A stretch of 64,000 nt of DNA from Cytophaga aurantiaca DSM 3654 (GCF_000379725.1 NZ_KB903665.1:14328-78327), one strand, 5' to 3'. Positions 27,548-36,853 are shown, counted from the first letter of the stretch. Notes: generated by a model not told the origin, from the sequence alone. Numbers and translations are program-made.

Positions 27548-28363
27548 TTATTGTGTTAATATACTGAAGTAGTATGTTTTTGTTGCTTGTCCGGTAGGGG
27601 TATTGCTCATAATCAAATTGCCATTGGCCGTAAAACTAATCGTACTTGGATCTCCAGAACAATCCGGTGCTACATCCGTTGAGCTGCCACATATTTTGGT
27701 ATTTGTATTGTCAGACCATTTCCATTGACCGCTAACTATCGCGACGGTTGTACCAGGTCCATTATATGTTTCAGTCCAATATGTCCCACCCTCAGTAAGT
27801 ACAAAATGTGCATACATTGTATTCGGGATAGCAGTAGTCGTGGAGCCTTGTCTAAGACTATCCATTTTCCATGCTTTTGCTAATTTAGCTGTTGTATTAA
27901 CAGAATTGCTTGAAGAACCCCCAACAGAAGTAGTAACAGCGGTAGTGCTGATAGCAATTGGAGTGACAGTCGCATTTAATGTTAATTTGAAAATAAATTG
28001 TGTTGCTGAGATACTATTAATCTTTAGCGTGCCGTATTGACTTGTTGTAGAGCTGCCGTTAAATAAAGTAACAATACTATCTGCCGTATTCAGTGTGAAC
28101 GTTCCGGATAGCAGAGATTTATCTGCTTTGATGATATAATAATTTCCGGCTGCATTAAATTCAAAAGATGCAAAATCGCTTGCTGCGGCATCCGTTGATA
28201 TTCTTGATGTAGCAGCGCTTGTAGACCATTTCTTATTTAACTCGGTTGAGATGTTTGTTGTTCCGTTATTGTTTGTAGGAGCAGGTGTATCTGTGTTTTT
28301 TTTGCATGAAGTAATAAATGTCATACAAAAGGATAAAAGCATTAGATAAAATAATTTTTTCAT
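27548..28363 (-). CDS. Lipoprotein with two lipocalin-like repeats
   Basis: A 271-residue lipoprotein: signal peptide ending 'FITSC' (lipobox Cys), then a Thr/Asn/Pro-rich linker. Two tandem domains follow, each starting 'LxKxW' ('ELNKKWSTS' and 'KLAKAWKMDS') and containing a 'F....GNYY' or 'F.L.EGGTYW' strand and a closing 'ISF/TLKI' strand. This is the pattern of Bacteroidota lipocalin-like repeat lipoproteins. Ligand unknown. It is transcribed alone, toward a shared terminator. Confidence 0.75.
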   Translation of the reverse strand: MKKLFYLMLLSFCMTFITSCKKNTDTPAPTNNNGTTNISTELNKKWSTSAATSRISTDAAASDFASFEFNAAGNYYIIKADKSLLSGTFTLNTADSIVTLFNGSSTTSQYGTLKINSISATQFIFKLTLNATVTPIAISTTAVTTSVGGSSSNSVNTTAKLAKAWKMDSLRQGSTTTAIPNTMYAHFVLTEGGTYWTETYNGPGTTVAIVSGQWKWSDNTNTKICGSSTDVAPDCSGDPSTISFTANGNLIMSNTPTGQATKTYYFSILTQ

Positions 28364-28436
28364 TTTAATTGGGTGGTTTAAAAAGTAGTATAAAATATTT
28401 TCGAGGTGAATTTAATACAAAAAAGAATAAAAATAG

Positions 28437-28478
28437 GATGTTCGTTATGAAATAAATTCAGATTTCATAACGAACATC
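28437..28478. terminator. Perfect 16-bp hairpin after the permease gene
   Basis: GATGTTCGTTATGAAA and its exact complement pair around 10 nt, 9 nt beyond the permease stop. The minus strand continues into a U-rich stretch. Confidence 0.8.
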
Positions 28479-28486
28479 ATTTCTCT

Positions 28487-30091
28487 TTAAGCCTTCAGCT
28501 TTTGACCTAAAACAGAATGCTTTCTTCCATACCCTAAATACACCACCAGACCTATAATAAGCCACACCACAAAACGGATCCAGTTTTCGTGGTGCATAGT
28601 GGATAACAGCAATAAATTCAGGCAAACCCCAATACCGGGAATTAAAGAAAGTTTTTTGATACTTCCATACAGGATTGCCAGGATCATTGCAAAGATGCAT
28701 GCATAAAGCGGAAGTTGTGCCCATGAAAATATACGTTCTTCCAAGATGGTATGTAGATATAAATATAAAATGGGAATCATGATCAATGGCAATAAATATT
28801 GGCCATTGATAAAAGGCACAGTAAAAGATTCTGTTTTTGTGCGATCTTTTTTCAGCCAGATACCTGCACATACAATTAAAAACGCAAACAAGGTGCCAAT
28901 ACTTGTTAGATCAACTACTTCTTTTAGATCAAGAAACAACAAAGGTAAAATGATGCTGACGCCTGTTAATATGGTAGCTACAGAAGGTGTTTTGTATATC
29001 GGATGAATCCTGGAAAGTACCTTCGGCAATAAGCCATCGCGACTCATATTCATCCATATGCGTGGTTGTCCAATTTGAAATACAAGCAATACACCTGTCA
29101 TGGATACAATAGCACTGAATGAAAGTAGGCCGGCAAATTTATGCAAACCTGTTTTCTCAAGTGCATAGGCGAGTGGATCGCCAACATTTAAATCGTGATA
29201 GGAAACCATTCCCGTAATAACCAAAGCAATTGCAATGTAGATGATGGTAGAGATCAATAATGAAGAGAAAATTGCGCGTGGCAGGTCTCGTTTGGGATTC
29301 ACGCATTCTTCTGTGGTTGTAGATATCGCATCGAAACCAATATAGGCGAAGAATACAGCTGCAGTTCCTTTGAAAATTCCCGACCAACCATTGGGAATAA
29401 ACGGCGACCAGTTTGTTGTATTCACAGTAGTAAAACCTACAACAATAAATAAAAGAAGCACTACGATTTTAAAAATCACCAATACGTTATTGGTGCGTTT
29501 GGATTCCTGTATACCGATATAGACAAGGATGGTAATGAGTACTGTAATTAAAATCGCCGGAAAATCGAATATGATCGGATAGCCAAATAGTTTGGGAGCT
29601 TGATCATATGCTTGCTGTGCAATGGTGGATTCCTGTTGGATGGCTGTAAAAAAATCCATACTTAACCACAAGGGGAATTCAATATGCAATCCTTTTAAAA
29701 ATGCGGTGAAATAATCCGACCAGGAAATAGCAACGGCCATATTTCCCACCGCATATTCCATAAACAGATCCCAGCCAATGATCCAGGCGATCAATTCACC
29801 AAAACTGATATAGGCATAGGTATAAGCGCTTCCTGAAATAGGAGTAGAGGATGCAAATTCTGCATAACAAAAAGCCGAAAACAAACAGCCAACAGAAGTA
29901 ATGATGAAGAGAAATATAATGCCCGGTCCTCCGTCGTAGGCAGCTTGTCCAATGGTACCAAAGATGCCCGCACCAATTACCGCTGCTATGCCCAGCGCCG
30001 TAAGATCTTTGAAAGTAAGCGTTCTTTTTAATGCAGTAACTTCAGTATGAAGTTCATTGGGATTTTTTGTACGAAAGAATTCTGACCACAT
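28487..30091 (-). CDS. APC-family amino acid permease (cationic amino acid transporter-like)
   Basis: A 534-residue integral membrane protein with about 12-14 helices. The first helix has the APC motif 'GIAAVIGAGIFGTIGQAA'; 'SGSAYTYAY' and 'FFAYIGFDAISTTTEE' (helix 6) are characteristic of the CAT/YfnA subgroup, as is the C-terminal pair of extra helices ending 'WLIIGLVVYLGYGRKHS'. It probably imports basic or neutral amino acids with protons (family inference). Transcribed alone, with a perfect hairpin terminator. Confidence 0.92.
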   Translation of the reverse strand: MWSEFFRTKNPNELHTEVTALKRTLTFKDLTALGIAAVIGAGIFGTIGQAAYDGGPGIIFLFIITSVGCLFSAFCYAEFASSTPISGSAYTYAYISFGELIAWIIGWDLFMEYAVGNMAVAISWSDYFTAFLKGLHIEFPLWLSMDFFTAIQQESTIAQQAYDQAPKLFGYPIIFDFPAILITVLITILVYIGIQESKRTNNVLVIFKIVVLLLFIVVGFTTVNTTNWSPFIPNGWSGIFKGTAAVFFAYIGFDAISTTTEECVNPKRDLPRAIFSSLLISTIIYIAIALVITGMVSYHDLNVGDPLAYALEKTGLHKFAGLLSFSAIVSMTGVLLVFQIGQPRIWMNMSRDGLLPKVLSRIHPIYKTPSVATILTGVSIILPLLFLDLKEVVDLTSIGTLFAFLIVCAGIWLKKDRTKTESFTVPFINGQYLLPLIMIPILYLYLHTILEERIFSWAQLPLYACIFAMILAILYGSIKKLSLIPGIGVCLNLLLLSTMHHENWIRFVVWLIIGLVVYLGYGRKHSVLGQKLKA

Positions 30092-30354
30092 AATTTGAAA
30101 AGTAACGCAGGCTCAAGTAACGAAAAAAGGTGGGGGAATGCAATGTTGAATGTTTAATTATTCATCGAATACAGTAACTTCTGAATAGGTTCAATTTTTA
30201 TTTCCTTACATGTTTTATGAAATATTTACTACATTCAACTATAAGTGTTTTCTAATAAATGATTTTTAAATAAAATCTTATAAGGTCACGTCAATAAATT
30301 ACCTAATTGTTGCAATTGGAATGTATTAAAAGAGTAAAATAATAACTGTTCACG

Positions 30355-31626
30355 ATGAAAATAAATTTAAATATTATTCACTTCTTTATTTTGTTATTTT
30401 TCTTTTTTTCTTGTGTTAATAAAGATAGAGAAGTTAAACTAACTAATAATCTCGATTCGCTAGATATCGTTTTAAAGAAGTTCGGATTAAAGGTATTTTT
30501 GAATAAGGATGAAATATCTAAGGTTGATAAAAATTATAATTCTTTAGTTGAAAGATACTCCTATTCTTATGCATACCTTACAGATTCTCTTTTTTTAAAA
30601 GATAAAGGAGATCTTTTTTATAGCTTAGTACCTGAAGGTGCAGTTTTTGATTTTAATAATGATTATTTAGTATTTCATGATAGATCTAGGGGACCCAAAA
30701 ATTTAATTTACATTTATAATAGAACAACAAAACACCTGTCAAAATATCCTTTTAAAAGGGATATTTTTGTTGTTTTAAATTTATTAATAATTGGGGAATC
30801 CGTTGTTGTATCTGAGGACGATGGAAATCATATATTTAATTTAAAAACTCATAAGTATATTTTTTTTCCGCATGGTGGCTTTTCACTTGATTCGGATTCA
30901 AATCAGTTTATAGGAGGGGTAGGCAATAGTGATGATATAATTTATCCATACAAGGGTAATTTATTTTTTAAAAGCAACTATTCTTTTACTAGAAATATTA
31001 ATCAGAAGGATCAAAATTGGTATCATGATTATTATTTGTCAATTCTGGATCTTCAAAATATGAAAATTAGAAATTTAGATTCTTCTGATTTGATTTATAA
31101 AAATGCTGGTATTTCAAAGTCATTTACTATTGATTATTATAATGATTCAATTGGACTGTTGTATCATACAGATTATAATTCACCCCAGTCCTCATGTCCA
31201 TGCGACACGTTCTATAGATTTGATGTTGAAGAAGGGGAGTATTTATGGAAGATCCCAATTTGTCAAAAGGATAGACAATTGTATGTAAGTATGCCATATT
31301 TATATTATGCCAAATTTGATTCTCCTAATACTGAATTTCGATTAGATATTTATGACGTTAGTAAAACAAATTTATTTAAAACGTATACTTTTTTAAGAAA
31401 GGATCAAAATGGAATACAATTTTCTAACTTACTTTTTTTTAAAAATATTTTGATCGTATCGTACATTAATAGAAAATCAAAGAATGGATATTATTCTGTA
31501 ATTAATATCCTTACAGGTGAAAAAATAAATATTAATGACATTTATGATAACTTAGAAGTTATAAGATTTACTGATAAAAAGGGTAAAGATTATTGTTACA
31601 TTCCTAATTTAGGCGTTTATGAATGA
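30355..31626 (+). CDS. AT-rich lipoprotein, DUF4221-like
   Basis: A 423-residue lipoprotein: strongly hydrophobic signal rich in Phe/Leu ending 'FFFFSC' (Cys lipobox at about 21). The mature part is beta-rich with repeating aromatic/Asp strands ('FDFNNDYLVFHDRSRGP', 'NLIYIYNRTTKHLSKYPF'), reminiscent of DUF4221 beta-propeller proteins of Bacteroidota; assignment is tentative. Codon use is visibly more AT-rich than its neighbours (AAA, AAT, TTT and TAT dominate), which suggests recent acquisition. It is flanked by 263 bp and about 170 bp of AT-rich DNA with no recognised partner genes. Confidence 0.7.
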   Translation: MKINLNIIHFFILLFFFFSCVNKDREVKLTNNLDSLDIVLKKFGLKVFLNKDEISKVDKNYNSLVERYSYSYAYLTDSLFLKDKGDLFYSLVPEGAVFDFNNDYLVFHDRSRGPKNLIYIYNRTTKHLSKYPFKRDIFVVLNLLIIGESVVVSEDDGNHIFNLKTHKYIFFPHGGFSLDSDSNQFIGGVGNSDDIIYPYKGNLFFKSNYSFTRNINQKDQNWYHDYYLSILDLQNMKIRNLDSSDLIYKNAGISKSFTIDYYNDSIGLLYHTDYNSPQSSCPCDTFYRFDVEEGEYLWKIPICQKDRQLYVSMPYLYYAKFDSPNTEFRLDIYDVSKTNLFKTYTFLRKDQNGIQFSNLLFFKNILIVSYINRKSKNGYYSVINILTGEKININDIYDNLEVIRFTDKKGKDYCYIPNLGVYE

Positions 31627-31706
31627 TTTTTTATTTTTTTATCATTAGGCCTCAAATGTTTATAATTTCATTGAGTATTTTATTTGTACAAAGGGGTAGG
31701 ACATAT

Positions 31707-31727
31707 ATCCTTAGAGCGCTGCGCTAA
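31707..31727. repeat. Partial copy of the 21080-21100 repeat
   Basis: Twenty-one bases match the reverse complement of 21080-21100 with two differences. It lies between the AT-rich lipoprotein and the helicase gene. Confidence 0.6.
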
Positions 31728-31787
31728 CTGTAAATATCGAGTACGGACAGAGATTGATGTTTAGTCCAATATCTGATTGTTTTTCCG

Positions 31788-31795
31788 TACCTTTA
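31788..31795 (+). promoter_or_regulatory. Promoter box directly before the helicase start
   Basis: TACCTTTA, one base from TAnnTTTG, ends 5 nt before ATG 31801. If it is used, the mRNA would be leaderless or nearly so. Confidence 0.45.
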
Positions 31796-31800
31796 CAGCA

Positions 31801-33042
31801 ATGAAATTTGAAAATTACGATCTTGCTCCGGCAATCAAGAAAAGCTTGGCAGAAGCTGGCTTTAATCGTCCTACTGATATACAGTTTAAATCGATACCAC
31901 CTATTTTAGATGGGGAAGATGTATTGGCTATTGCACAAACAGGTACAGGTAAAACAGCAGCCTTTGTTATTCCTGTATTGAATAAATTAATTAACGTTCA
32001 GAAGTCTGAACACACCGATATATCTTGTCTGGTAATGGCACCTACACGGGAACTTGCTATTCAGATCTCAGACGTATTTAAAAAGATTGGAGAGCATACA
32101 CGTTTGCGCACGGTATGTATTACTGGAGGCGTAGATCAGGAGGCACAGATCAAAGCGGCAGATTATGGTTTTGACATATTGGTTGCAACACCCGGACGAA
32201 TGTTCGATCTCATCTATCAGAAACATATCAAAATCACAAAGGTTAAAATACTGGTTTTAGATGAAGCCGATCACATGCTTGATCTTGGTTTCATCAAAGA
32301 CATTCAGGATGTGAAGAAATTTTTACCTTCAAAACATCAGACCTTATTTTTCTCTGCAACCATTAATGAAGAGATCAAGAAGCTGGCGTATTCCTTGGTG
32401 AAAAATCCGATCCGTATTCAGATCGCACCTAAAGATCGTGTATCAAAAAATATTACGCATTCAGTTGCTTTTATTGGTATGGACGATAAACGGTTTTTCT
32501 TAGAACGATTATTGAAAGAGCATCCGGAAAGTAAAGTAATTGTGTTTGTTCGGACACAGGTTCGTGCAGACAGAGTGCAGGCTGCAATGGAACGTGTAGG
32601 TATTAAATCTGTTACCATGCATGGTGGTAAAGAACAGGAAGCACGCGAACTTGCGATGGATACGTTCCGAAAGGGAGATGTAAAAGTTTTAATAGCAACA
32701 GATATCAGTGCTAGAGGGATTGATATTCCCGGTGTTGAATATGTGGTCAATTACGATATGCCTGAAGTTGCTGAAAACTATGTGCACAGAGTAGGAAGAA
32801 CTGGTAGAGGTGTTTCTAAAGGAATTGCAATTTCATTTTGCAGCATGGAAGAAAAGCCAGTACTGGATGAAGTAGAAGAATTTTTAGGAAAAGAAATCAA
32901 TGTGATTGAAATTGGAGGCAAAGAATATGATGCTACGCTTGATTTGACAGAAGATGTCAATGATAACTGGAAGGCTCTTTTAAAAGAAGCAGACGCAGAA
33001 GCAAATAAAAAGCCCATTCCAAAGAAGAAAAAGAAGAAATAA
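31801..33042 (+). CDS. DEAD-box RNA helicase, RhlE-like
   Basis: A 413-residue protein from ATG 31801 (a TTG at 31777 would add 8 residues). Motifs in order: Q motif 'FNRPTDIQ', Walker A 'AQTGTGKT', Ia 'PTRELA', Ib 'TPGR', II 'DEAD', III 'SAT', IV-VI 'VIVFVRTQ', 'ATDISARGID' and 'HRVGRTGR'. The tail is short and Lys-rich (KKKKKK), typical of RhlE-type helicases acting in ribosome assembly or RNA decay, and of cold-induced helicases (family knowledge). Monocistronic. Confidence 0.95.
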   Translation: MKFENYDLAPAIKKSLAEAGFNRPTDIQFKSIPPILDGEDVLAIAQTGTGKTAAFVIPVLNKLINVQKSEHTDISCLVMAPTRELAIQISDVFKKIGEHTRLRTVCITGGVDQEAQIKAADYGFDILVATPGRMFDLIYQKHIKITKVKILVLDEADHMLDLGFIKDIQDVKKFLPSKHQTLFFSATINEEIKKLAYSLVKNPIRIQIAPKDRVSKNITHSVAFIGMDDKRFFLERLLKEHPESKVIVFVRTQVRADRVQAAMERVGIKSVTMHGGKEQEARELAMDTFRKGDVKVLIATDISARGIDIPGVEYVVNYDMPEVAENYVHRVGRTGRGVSKGIAISFCSMEEKPVLDEVEEFLGKEINVIEIGGKEYDATLDLTEDVNDNWKALLKEADAEANKKPIPKKKKKK

Positions 33043-33115
33043 AAAAGTAAACAGCTAAATGGGAAGATTGTAACGATTAGACAATTTTCTATAAGAACAT
33101 CGTTCAGGCAGTTTA

Positions 33116-33123
33116 TACATTTG
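33116..33123 (+). promoter_or_regulatory. TAnnTTTG promoter box of the first outer-membrane paralogue
   Basis: TACATTTG lies in the context CAGTTTATACATTTGCATA, which is repeated before the second paralogue (34138-34145). The shared promoter suggests co-regulation after duplication. Confidence 0.6.
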
Positions 33124-33164
33124 CATAGAAACAAATCGTTTTGCAAATCTTAAACTTAATGAAC

Positions 33165-33866
33165 ATGAAAAGATTATTTACGAGCATCGTTGTTGTATGC
33201 TCACTATTAACCGGCAGTACAGCATTTGCCCAATTAAATAAAAATGCCGGTCAGGATGCCGGCACAAATGAAGGCGATGTACTTTTTGATATCGGGGTTG
33301 GCTTTGGCGGAGGTGCTTATGATGGTTTCGATTATTATAATTACAGTGATGGTAACGGTTATGGCAATCATTGGAACTCCGGTTATACAAATCAGATTCA
33401 AATTCCTACATTATCTTTAACGTTACAAAAAGCAGTATGGGCAGATATTACAATAGGTGGACAAATTGCTTTTAATACGTTTGGTGCAGAACGCGATTAT
33501 CATCAAAACGATGACTACTATCAGCATTCAAAATTTTTTCAAACAAATAGTTTTTTATTAGGACGTGGAGAATTTCATTTCAACCGTTTAATTGGTTGGG
33601 ATAGAAAATTTGATTTATATGCTGGTCTGGTTGCAGGTGTTCGAATCAGCACAGAAAAACAAAGTGAGGTGTATGAAGGCTGGGGAACACAAGGACAGTC
33701 TGGCAGCTGGAGAAACGATTATCCGGATAGAACATATACGAATATAGGACCCACTGCAGGGCCATTCGGTGGTTTCCGTTTTTATTGGAGCAACAGTATG
33801 GGCGTATTTGCAGAAGTGGGCTGGGTGGCAACGAATTTGCGCACAGGCTTGGTTTGGAGATTATAA
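33165..33866 (+). CDS. Outer-membrane beta-barrel-type protein, paralogue 1
   Basis: The start at 33165 yields 233 residues with a signal peptide (MKRLFTSIVVVCSLLTGSTA, cut after AFAQ). Mature protein: 'GQDAGTNEGDVLFDIGVGFG', then alternating aromatic strands ending 'VFAEVGWVATNLRTGLVWRL', a C-terminal beta strand typical of outer-membrane barrels of about 8 strands. It is clearly a paralogue of the next gene. Tyr/Asn/Gly-rich loops differ most between the two. Function unknown. Confidence 0.8.
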   Translation: MKRLFTSIVVVCSLLTGSTAFAQLNKNAGQDAGTNEGDVLFDIGVGFGGGAYDGFDYYNYSDGNGYGNHWNSGYTNQIQIPTLSLTLQKAVWADITIGGQIAFNTFGAERDYHQNDDYYQHSKFFQTNSFLLGRGEFHFNRLIGWDRKFDLYAGLVAGVRISTEKQSEVYEGWGTQGQSGSWRNDYPDRTYTNIGPTAGPFGGFRFYWSNSMGVFAEVGWVATNLRTGLVWRL

Positions 33867-33871
33867 GTATG

Positions 33872-33944
33872 TTATTCTAATACAAACAAAAAAGCATTCC
33901 TTGTACATGATACAAGGAATGCTTTTTTGTTTGTATTAGAATAA
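33872..33944. terminator. Perfect 34-bp inverted repeat (bidirectional terminator)
   Basis: Arms 33872-33905 and 33911-33944 are exactly complementary around a 5-nt CATGA loop. The inner GCATTCC/GGAATGC with flanking A6/T6 is a standard terminator core; the outer 14 bp extend the identity far beyond what termination needs. It begins 6 nt after the stop codon of paralogue 1. Confidence 0.9.
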
Positions 33945-34137
33945 ATAATAATTTTTCAATGTGAATTTTGAGTTCTATTCTAATGCCGTTTCGTTGTTTC
34001 AGTTAGGATACATTCCTCCTTAATAGTAAGATCGACAACAATTGTGGAAAACAAGAAAATTCCGGAAAGTGCTAAACAAGGCTTAAAATAGAGGGAGTTG
34101 CATCAATATCAGCGGAAAAAAAAGTCGGAACAGTTTA

Positions 34138-34145
34138 TACATTTG
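34138..34145 (+). promoter_or_regulatory. TAnnTTTG promoter box of the second outer-membrane paralogue
   Basis: TACATTTG in the same CAGTTTATACATTTGCATA context as at 33116-33123, about 58 nt before the chosen start. Confidence 0.6.
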
Positions 34146-34202
34146 CATATAATGAAACGTTTGGCTAATTTAAAATCTCTAACCTTAATCGTTAAGAAAA
34201 AA

Positions 34203-34844
34203 ATGAAAAAAATATTTACTTCTGTGGCTATTGTATGCTCATTATTTGCTGGTAGTACTGCATTTGCCCAAGGAACAAAAAATGCTGGACAAGATGCAGC
34301 AACCAATGAAGGTGATTTGATATTTGATATTGGAGTTGGTTTTGGTAGTGGTTATTACAGCCAGAATTCTTATAACAATAATGGGAGTACGAGTAGCAAC
34401 GGAGGGATACCTACCTTTTCTGTTTCTTTGCAAAAAGCGTTTTGGGAAGATATTACTATTGGTGGTGAATTAGCGTTTAATTCTTATCACGAAGAAAGTA
34501 CTCACTATAATGGCAATGGAAGCAAAGCTTCATACAACAAGTATAATCAATCAAATACATTTATATTGGGTAAAGGTGAATATCACTTTAACCGTTTGAT
34601 TGGATTGGATCCTAAATTTGACTTGTATGCAGGTGCAATTGTTGGTCTAAGAATCAGCGGTGCAAAGAGTGAATTTACCGATTACAACGGTAATGGTTCG
34701 AATAATTCAAAAAACAACTATACTGGTTTTGAAACAGGTGCATTTGGTGGCTTTAGATATTATTTTGCTTCAAGTATGGCTGTGTATGCTGAAGTAGGTT
34801 GGGCTATTAATCCAGTACGTGCAGGTTTAGCCTGGAAATTCTAA
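34203..34844 (+). CDS. Outer-membrane beta-barrel-type protein, paralogue 2
   Basis: The start at 34203 gives 213 residues with signal peptide MKKIFTSVAIVCSLFAGSTA. The frame is open further upstream (to 34098; a Met also at 34152) but only the late start begins with a signal. It shares 'GQDAATNEGDLIFDIGVGFG', 'ITIGGELAFNSY', 'YHFNRLIGLDPKFDLYAG' and the closing 'AVYAEVGWAINPVRAGLAWKF' with paralogue 1. Both are probably outer-membrane barrels with variable surface loops. A terminator follows. Confidence 0.8.
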   Translation: MKKIFTSVAIVCSLFAGSTAFAQGTKNAGQDAATNEGDLIFDIGVGFGSGYYSQNSYNNNGSTSSNGGIPTFSVSLQKAFWEDITIGGELAFNSYHEESTHYNGNGSKASYNKYNQSNTFILGKGEYHFNRLIGLDPKFDLYAGAIVGLRISGAKSEFTDYNGNGSNNSKNNYTGFETGAFGGFRYYFASSMAVYAEVGWAINPVRAGLAWKF

Positions 34845-34862
34845 TTAATAAAAATATTATAT

Positions 34863-34901
34863 AAAAAAGCAGCCTTTGTAACCTACAAAGGCTGCTTTTT
34901 T
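34863..34901. terminator. Terminator after the second outer-membrane paralogue
   Basis: An 18-bp perfect stem (AAAAAAGCAGCCTTTGTA and its complement) around ACC, ending in a T-run. Confidence 0.88.
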
Positions 34902-34923
34902 GTTTACACTTAAAGTAATAATA

Positions 34924-35742
34924 ATGAAGGCTGTTAATTATCGTGAGCTGTCAAAACAATATCCCCTGAAACGTGCTCTGATAACTGGCGCGGGCAGTGG
35001 TCTGGGTTTAGAGCTAACGAAGCTGCTGTTGAATGATGGATGGTGCGTTGCTGCTTTGGATATACATGTTCAGGCACTTGAAAAGCAACAATCAGCATTG
35101 TTATTTATTTCAGAGATTGATGTTACCAATAGGGCTTCCTTGCAACAGATCATTGACGCATTTTGTAATCAACAGAATGGAATTGATCTTCTGTTTAATA
35201 ATGCCGGAGTGGGAGAAGGGACGCTGTTTAAAGATTATGCTCTTAAAAACTGGGACTGGATCATTGATATAAATCTCAAAGCAGTTATTGATGCTACGCA
35301 TTTTGTGTTACCATACATGCACAAAGCAAATTCGGGATTGATTGTAAATATGGCAAGTATGGCGGGTATCGCAAATCTTCCTAGAATGAGTCCGTATAAT
35401 GTAACAAAGGCAGCTTTAATATCTTTATCTGAAACATTAAATCATGAACTGTGTGATACAGATATTAGTGTTACCTGTGTAACACCAACATTTTTTCAAT
35501 CTTCTATTATGCAGCACAGTAAAGGAGATCCAGCGATTATTTCATCCGCCAGTAAAATTGTTTCAAGTTCTGCTTTGACGAGTCTGGATGCAGCTAACAT
35601 CATTTTAAAAAATCTTCATAAGAAGAAAGAGTTTGTACGATTCCCTTTATCTGCGCATACTTTTTTTTATTCCAGAAAATTCATCCCATCTCTGTATAAA
35701 AAGATCGTTCGGAAATTTTTATATAAGAGAGCAGATGCATAA
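34924..35742 (+). CDS. Short-chain dehydrogenase/reductase
   Basis: A 272-residue SDR from ATG 34924 (the open frame begins at 34900). Cofactor motif 'ITGAGSGLGLE', Asp in 'ALDIHV' suggesting NAD(H) preference, 'NNAGVGEG', the catalytic Ser in 'VNMASMAG' and YNVTK (Tyr-x-x-x-Lys). Substrate not predictable. The start lies in the T-rich DNA just after the preceding terminator. Confidence 0.9.
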   Translation: MKAVNYRELSKQYPLKRALITGAGSGLGLELTKLLLNDGWCVAALDIHVQALEKQQSALLFISEIDVTNRASLQQIIDAFCNQQNGIDLLFNNAGVGEGTLFKDYALKNWDWIIDINLKAVIDATHFVLPYMHKANSGLIVNMASMAGIANLPRMSPYNVTKAALISLSETLNHELCDTDISVTCVTPTFFQSSIMQHSKGDPAIISSASKIVSSSALTSLDAANIILKNLHKKKEFVRFPLSAHTFFYSRKFIPSLYKKIVRKFLYKRADA

Positions 35743-35806
35743 AGTATTGTGATTGACTGAATATTGTACTAACTTCAATGAAGTAAAATAAATCTCTAGA
35801 CCTTTT

Positions 35807-36751
35807 ATGATTGTTAAATTCAGGTTTGTTCCCAATGAAATATTTGAAGTTTCTAAGTACAATCTCATATATTCATTAACCATTGTTTTTTTTGCCGTTA
35901 TTCTTAAAGTAACAAACTATTATATCGATTGGGGCGTTCCGGTTTCTATTACTGCGGTTTTGGGTACGGCATTATCTATTTTGTTGGGTTTCTCGAACAG
36001 TCAGGCTTACGACCGTTGGTGGGAAGCACGAAAGATCTGGGGAAGCATTGTGAACGACAGCAGATCATTTTCCAAACAGGTGATCTCGTTTATTCAATTC
36101 GAAGACGATCATCATCATCATGCTACAAAAGAAATAAGAAGAAAAATTATTTACAGACATTTGGCTTTTATTAATGCATTGAGAATGCAATTAAGAGAAG
36201 AACAAAATGCTGAAAAATTTACCGCTGTATTAAGTCCATTTTTATCCGAAGAAGAATACAATACGGTTAGAGGTGCAAATAATGTAGCAACCCAGTTGAT
36301 CAAAAATCAAGCGGAAGATATACGTAAAATGTACGATCGAAAATTACTGAATGAATTTATGTTCATTCAACTTGATCAAACATTGAGTAATTTTTATACT
36401 TATCAGGGACAAGCTGAACGGATCAAAAAGACACCTTTTTTACCAACCTATCATTTCTTCTCAAAAGTGTTCTTATATTTCTTTATTACACTATTGCCTT
36501 TTAGTTTACTATCCGGTGTTGATAAAGCTGCAACAACCTGGATACTACTGCCGATCACTGTAGCTATTGGGTGGGTATTTCATATTATTTATTTAAATGG
36601 CCATGTATATGCTACGCCGTTTGACAACACTCCGTTTGATACGCCTATGACTTCAATCTGCAATACGATTGAAATTGATCTGAAAGAAATGTTGGGAGGG
36701 GATGAAGTTATGCCTGCCAAAATGGTTGCTCATAAAGGAATTTTGATGTAA
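35807..36751 (+). CDS. Bestrophin-family anion channel (UPF0187)
   Basis: A 314-residue membrane protein. It has the bestrophin family features 'LGFSNSQAYDRWWEARKIWG' near the first helix pair, an internal helical region, and a second pair of helices around residues 222-265, then 'TPMTSICNTIEIDLKEMLGG' at the C-terminus. Bacterial bestrophins form pentameric ion channels (some cation, some anion selective). It follows the SDR by 64 nt on the same strand, with a terminator downstream, so the two may be co-transcribed. Confidence 0.92.
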   Translation: MIVKFRFVPNEIFEVSKYNLIYSLTIVFFAVILKVTNYYIDWGVPVSITAVLGTALSILLGFSNSQAYDRWWEARKIWGSIVNDSRSFSKQVISFIQFEDDHHHHATKEIRRKIIYRHLAFINALRMQLREEQNAEKFTAVLSPFLSEEEYNTVRGANNVATQLIKNQAEDIRKMYDRKLLNEFMFIQLDQTLSNFYTYQGQAERIKKTPFLPTYHFFSKVFLYFFITLLPFSLLSGVDKAATTWILLPITVAIGWVFHIIYLNGHVYATPFDNTPFDTPMTSICNTIEIDLKEMLGGDEVMPAKMVAHKGILM

Positions 36752-36789
36752 TTCAATCCGACAAATCCGGATTCATACAATAACAAACA

Positions 36790-36830
36790 AAAAAGTCCTC
36801 TTTGATATTTAAATCAAAGAGGACTTTCTA
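36790..36830. terminator. Terminator after the bestrophin gene
   Basis: AAAGTCCTCTTTGAT and ATCAAAGAGGACTTT form a 15-bp perfect stem followed by a T-rich run; it also faces minus-strand sequence. Confidence 0.88.
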
Positions 36831-36853
36831 TTTTATTTTTAATTAAAAAGTGC

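Noticed and set aside
33141-34202. Upstream extensions of both outer-membrane paralogues
   Set aside because: Only the later ATG codons (33165 and 34203) begin with a signal peptide, and the extensions overlap or approach promoter boxes.
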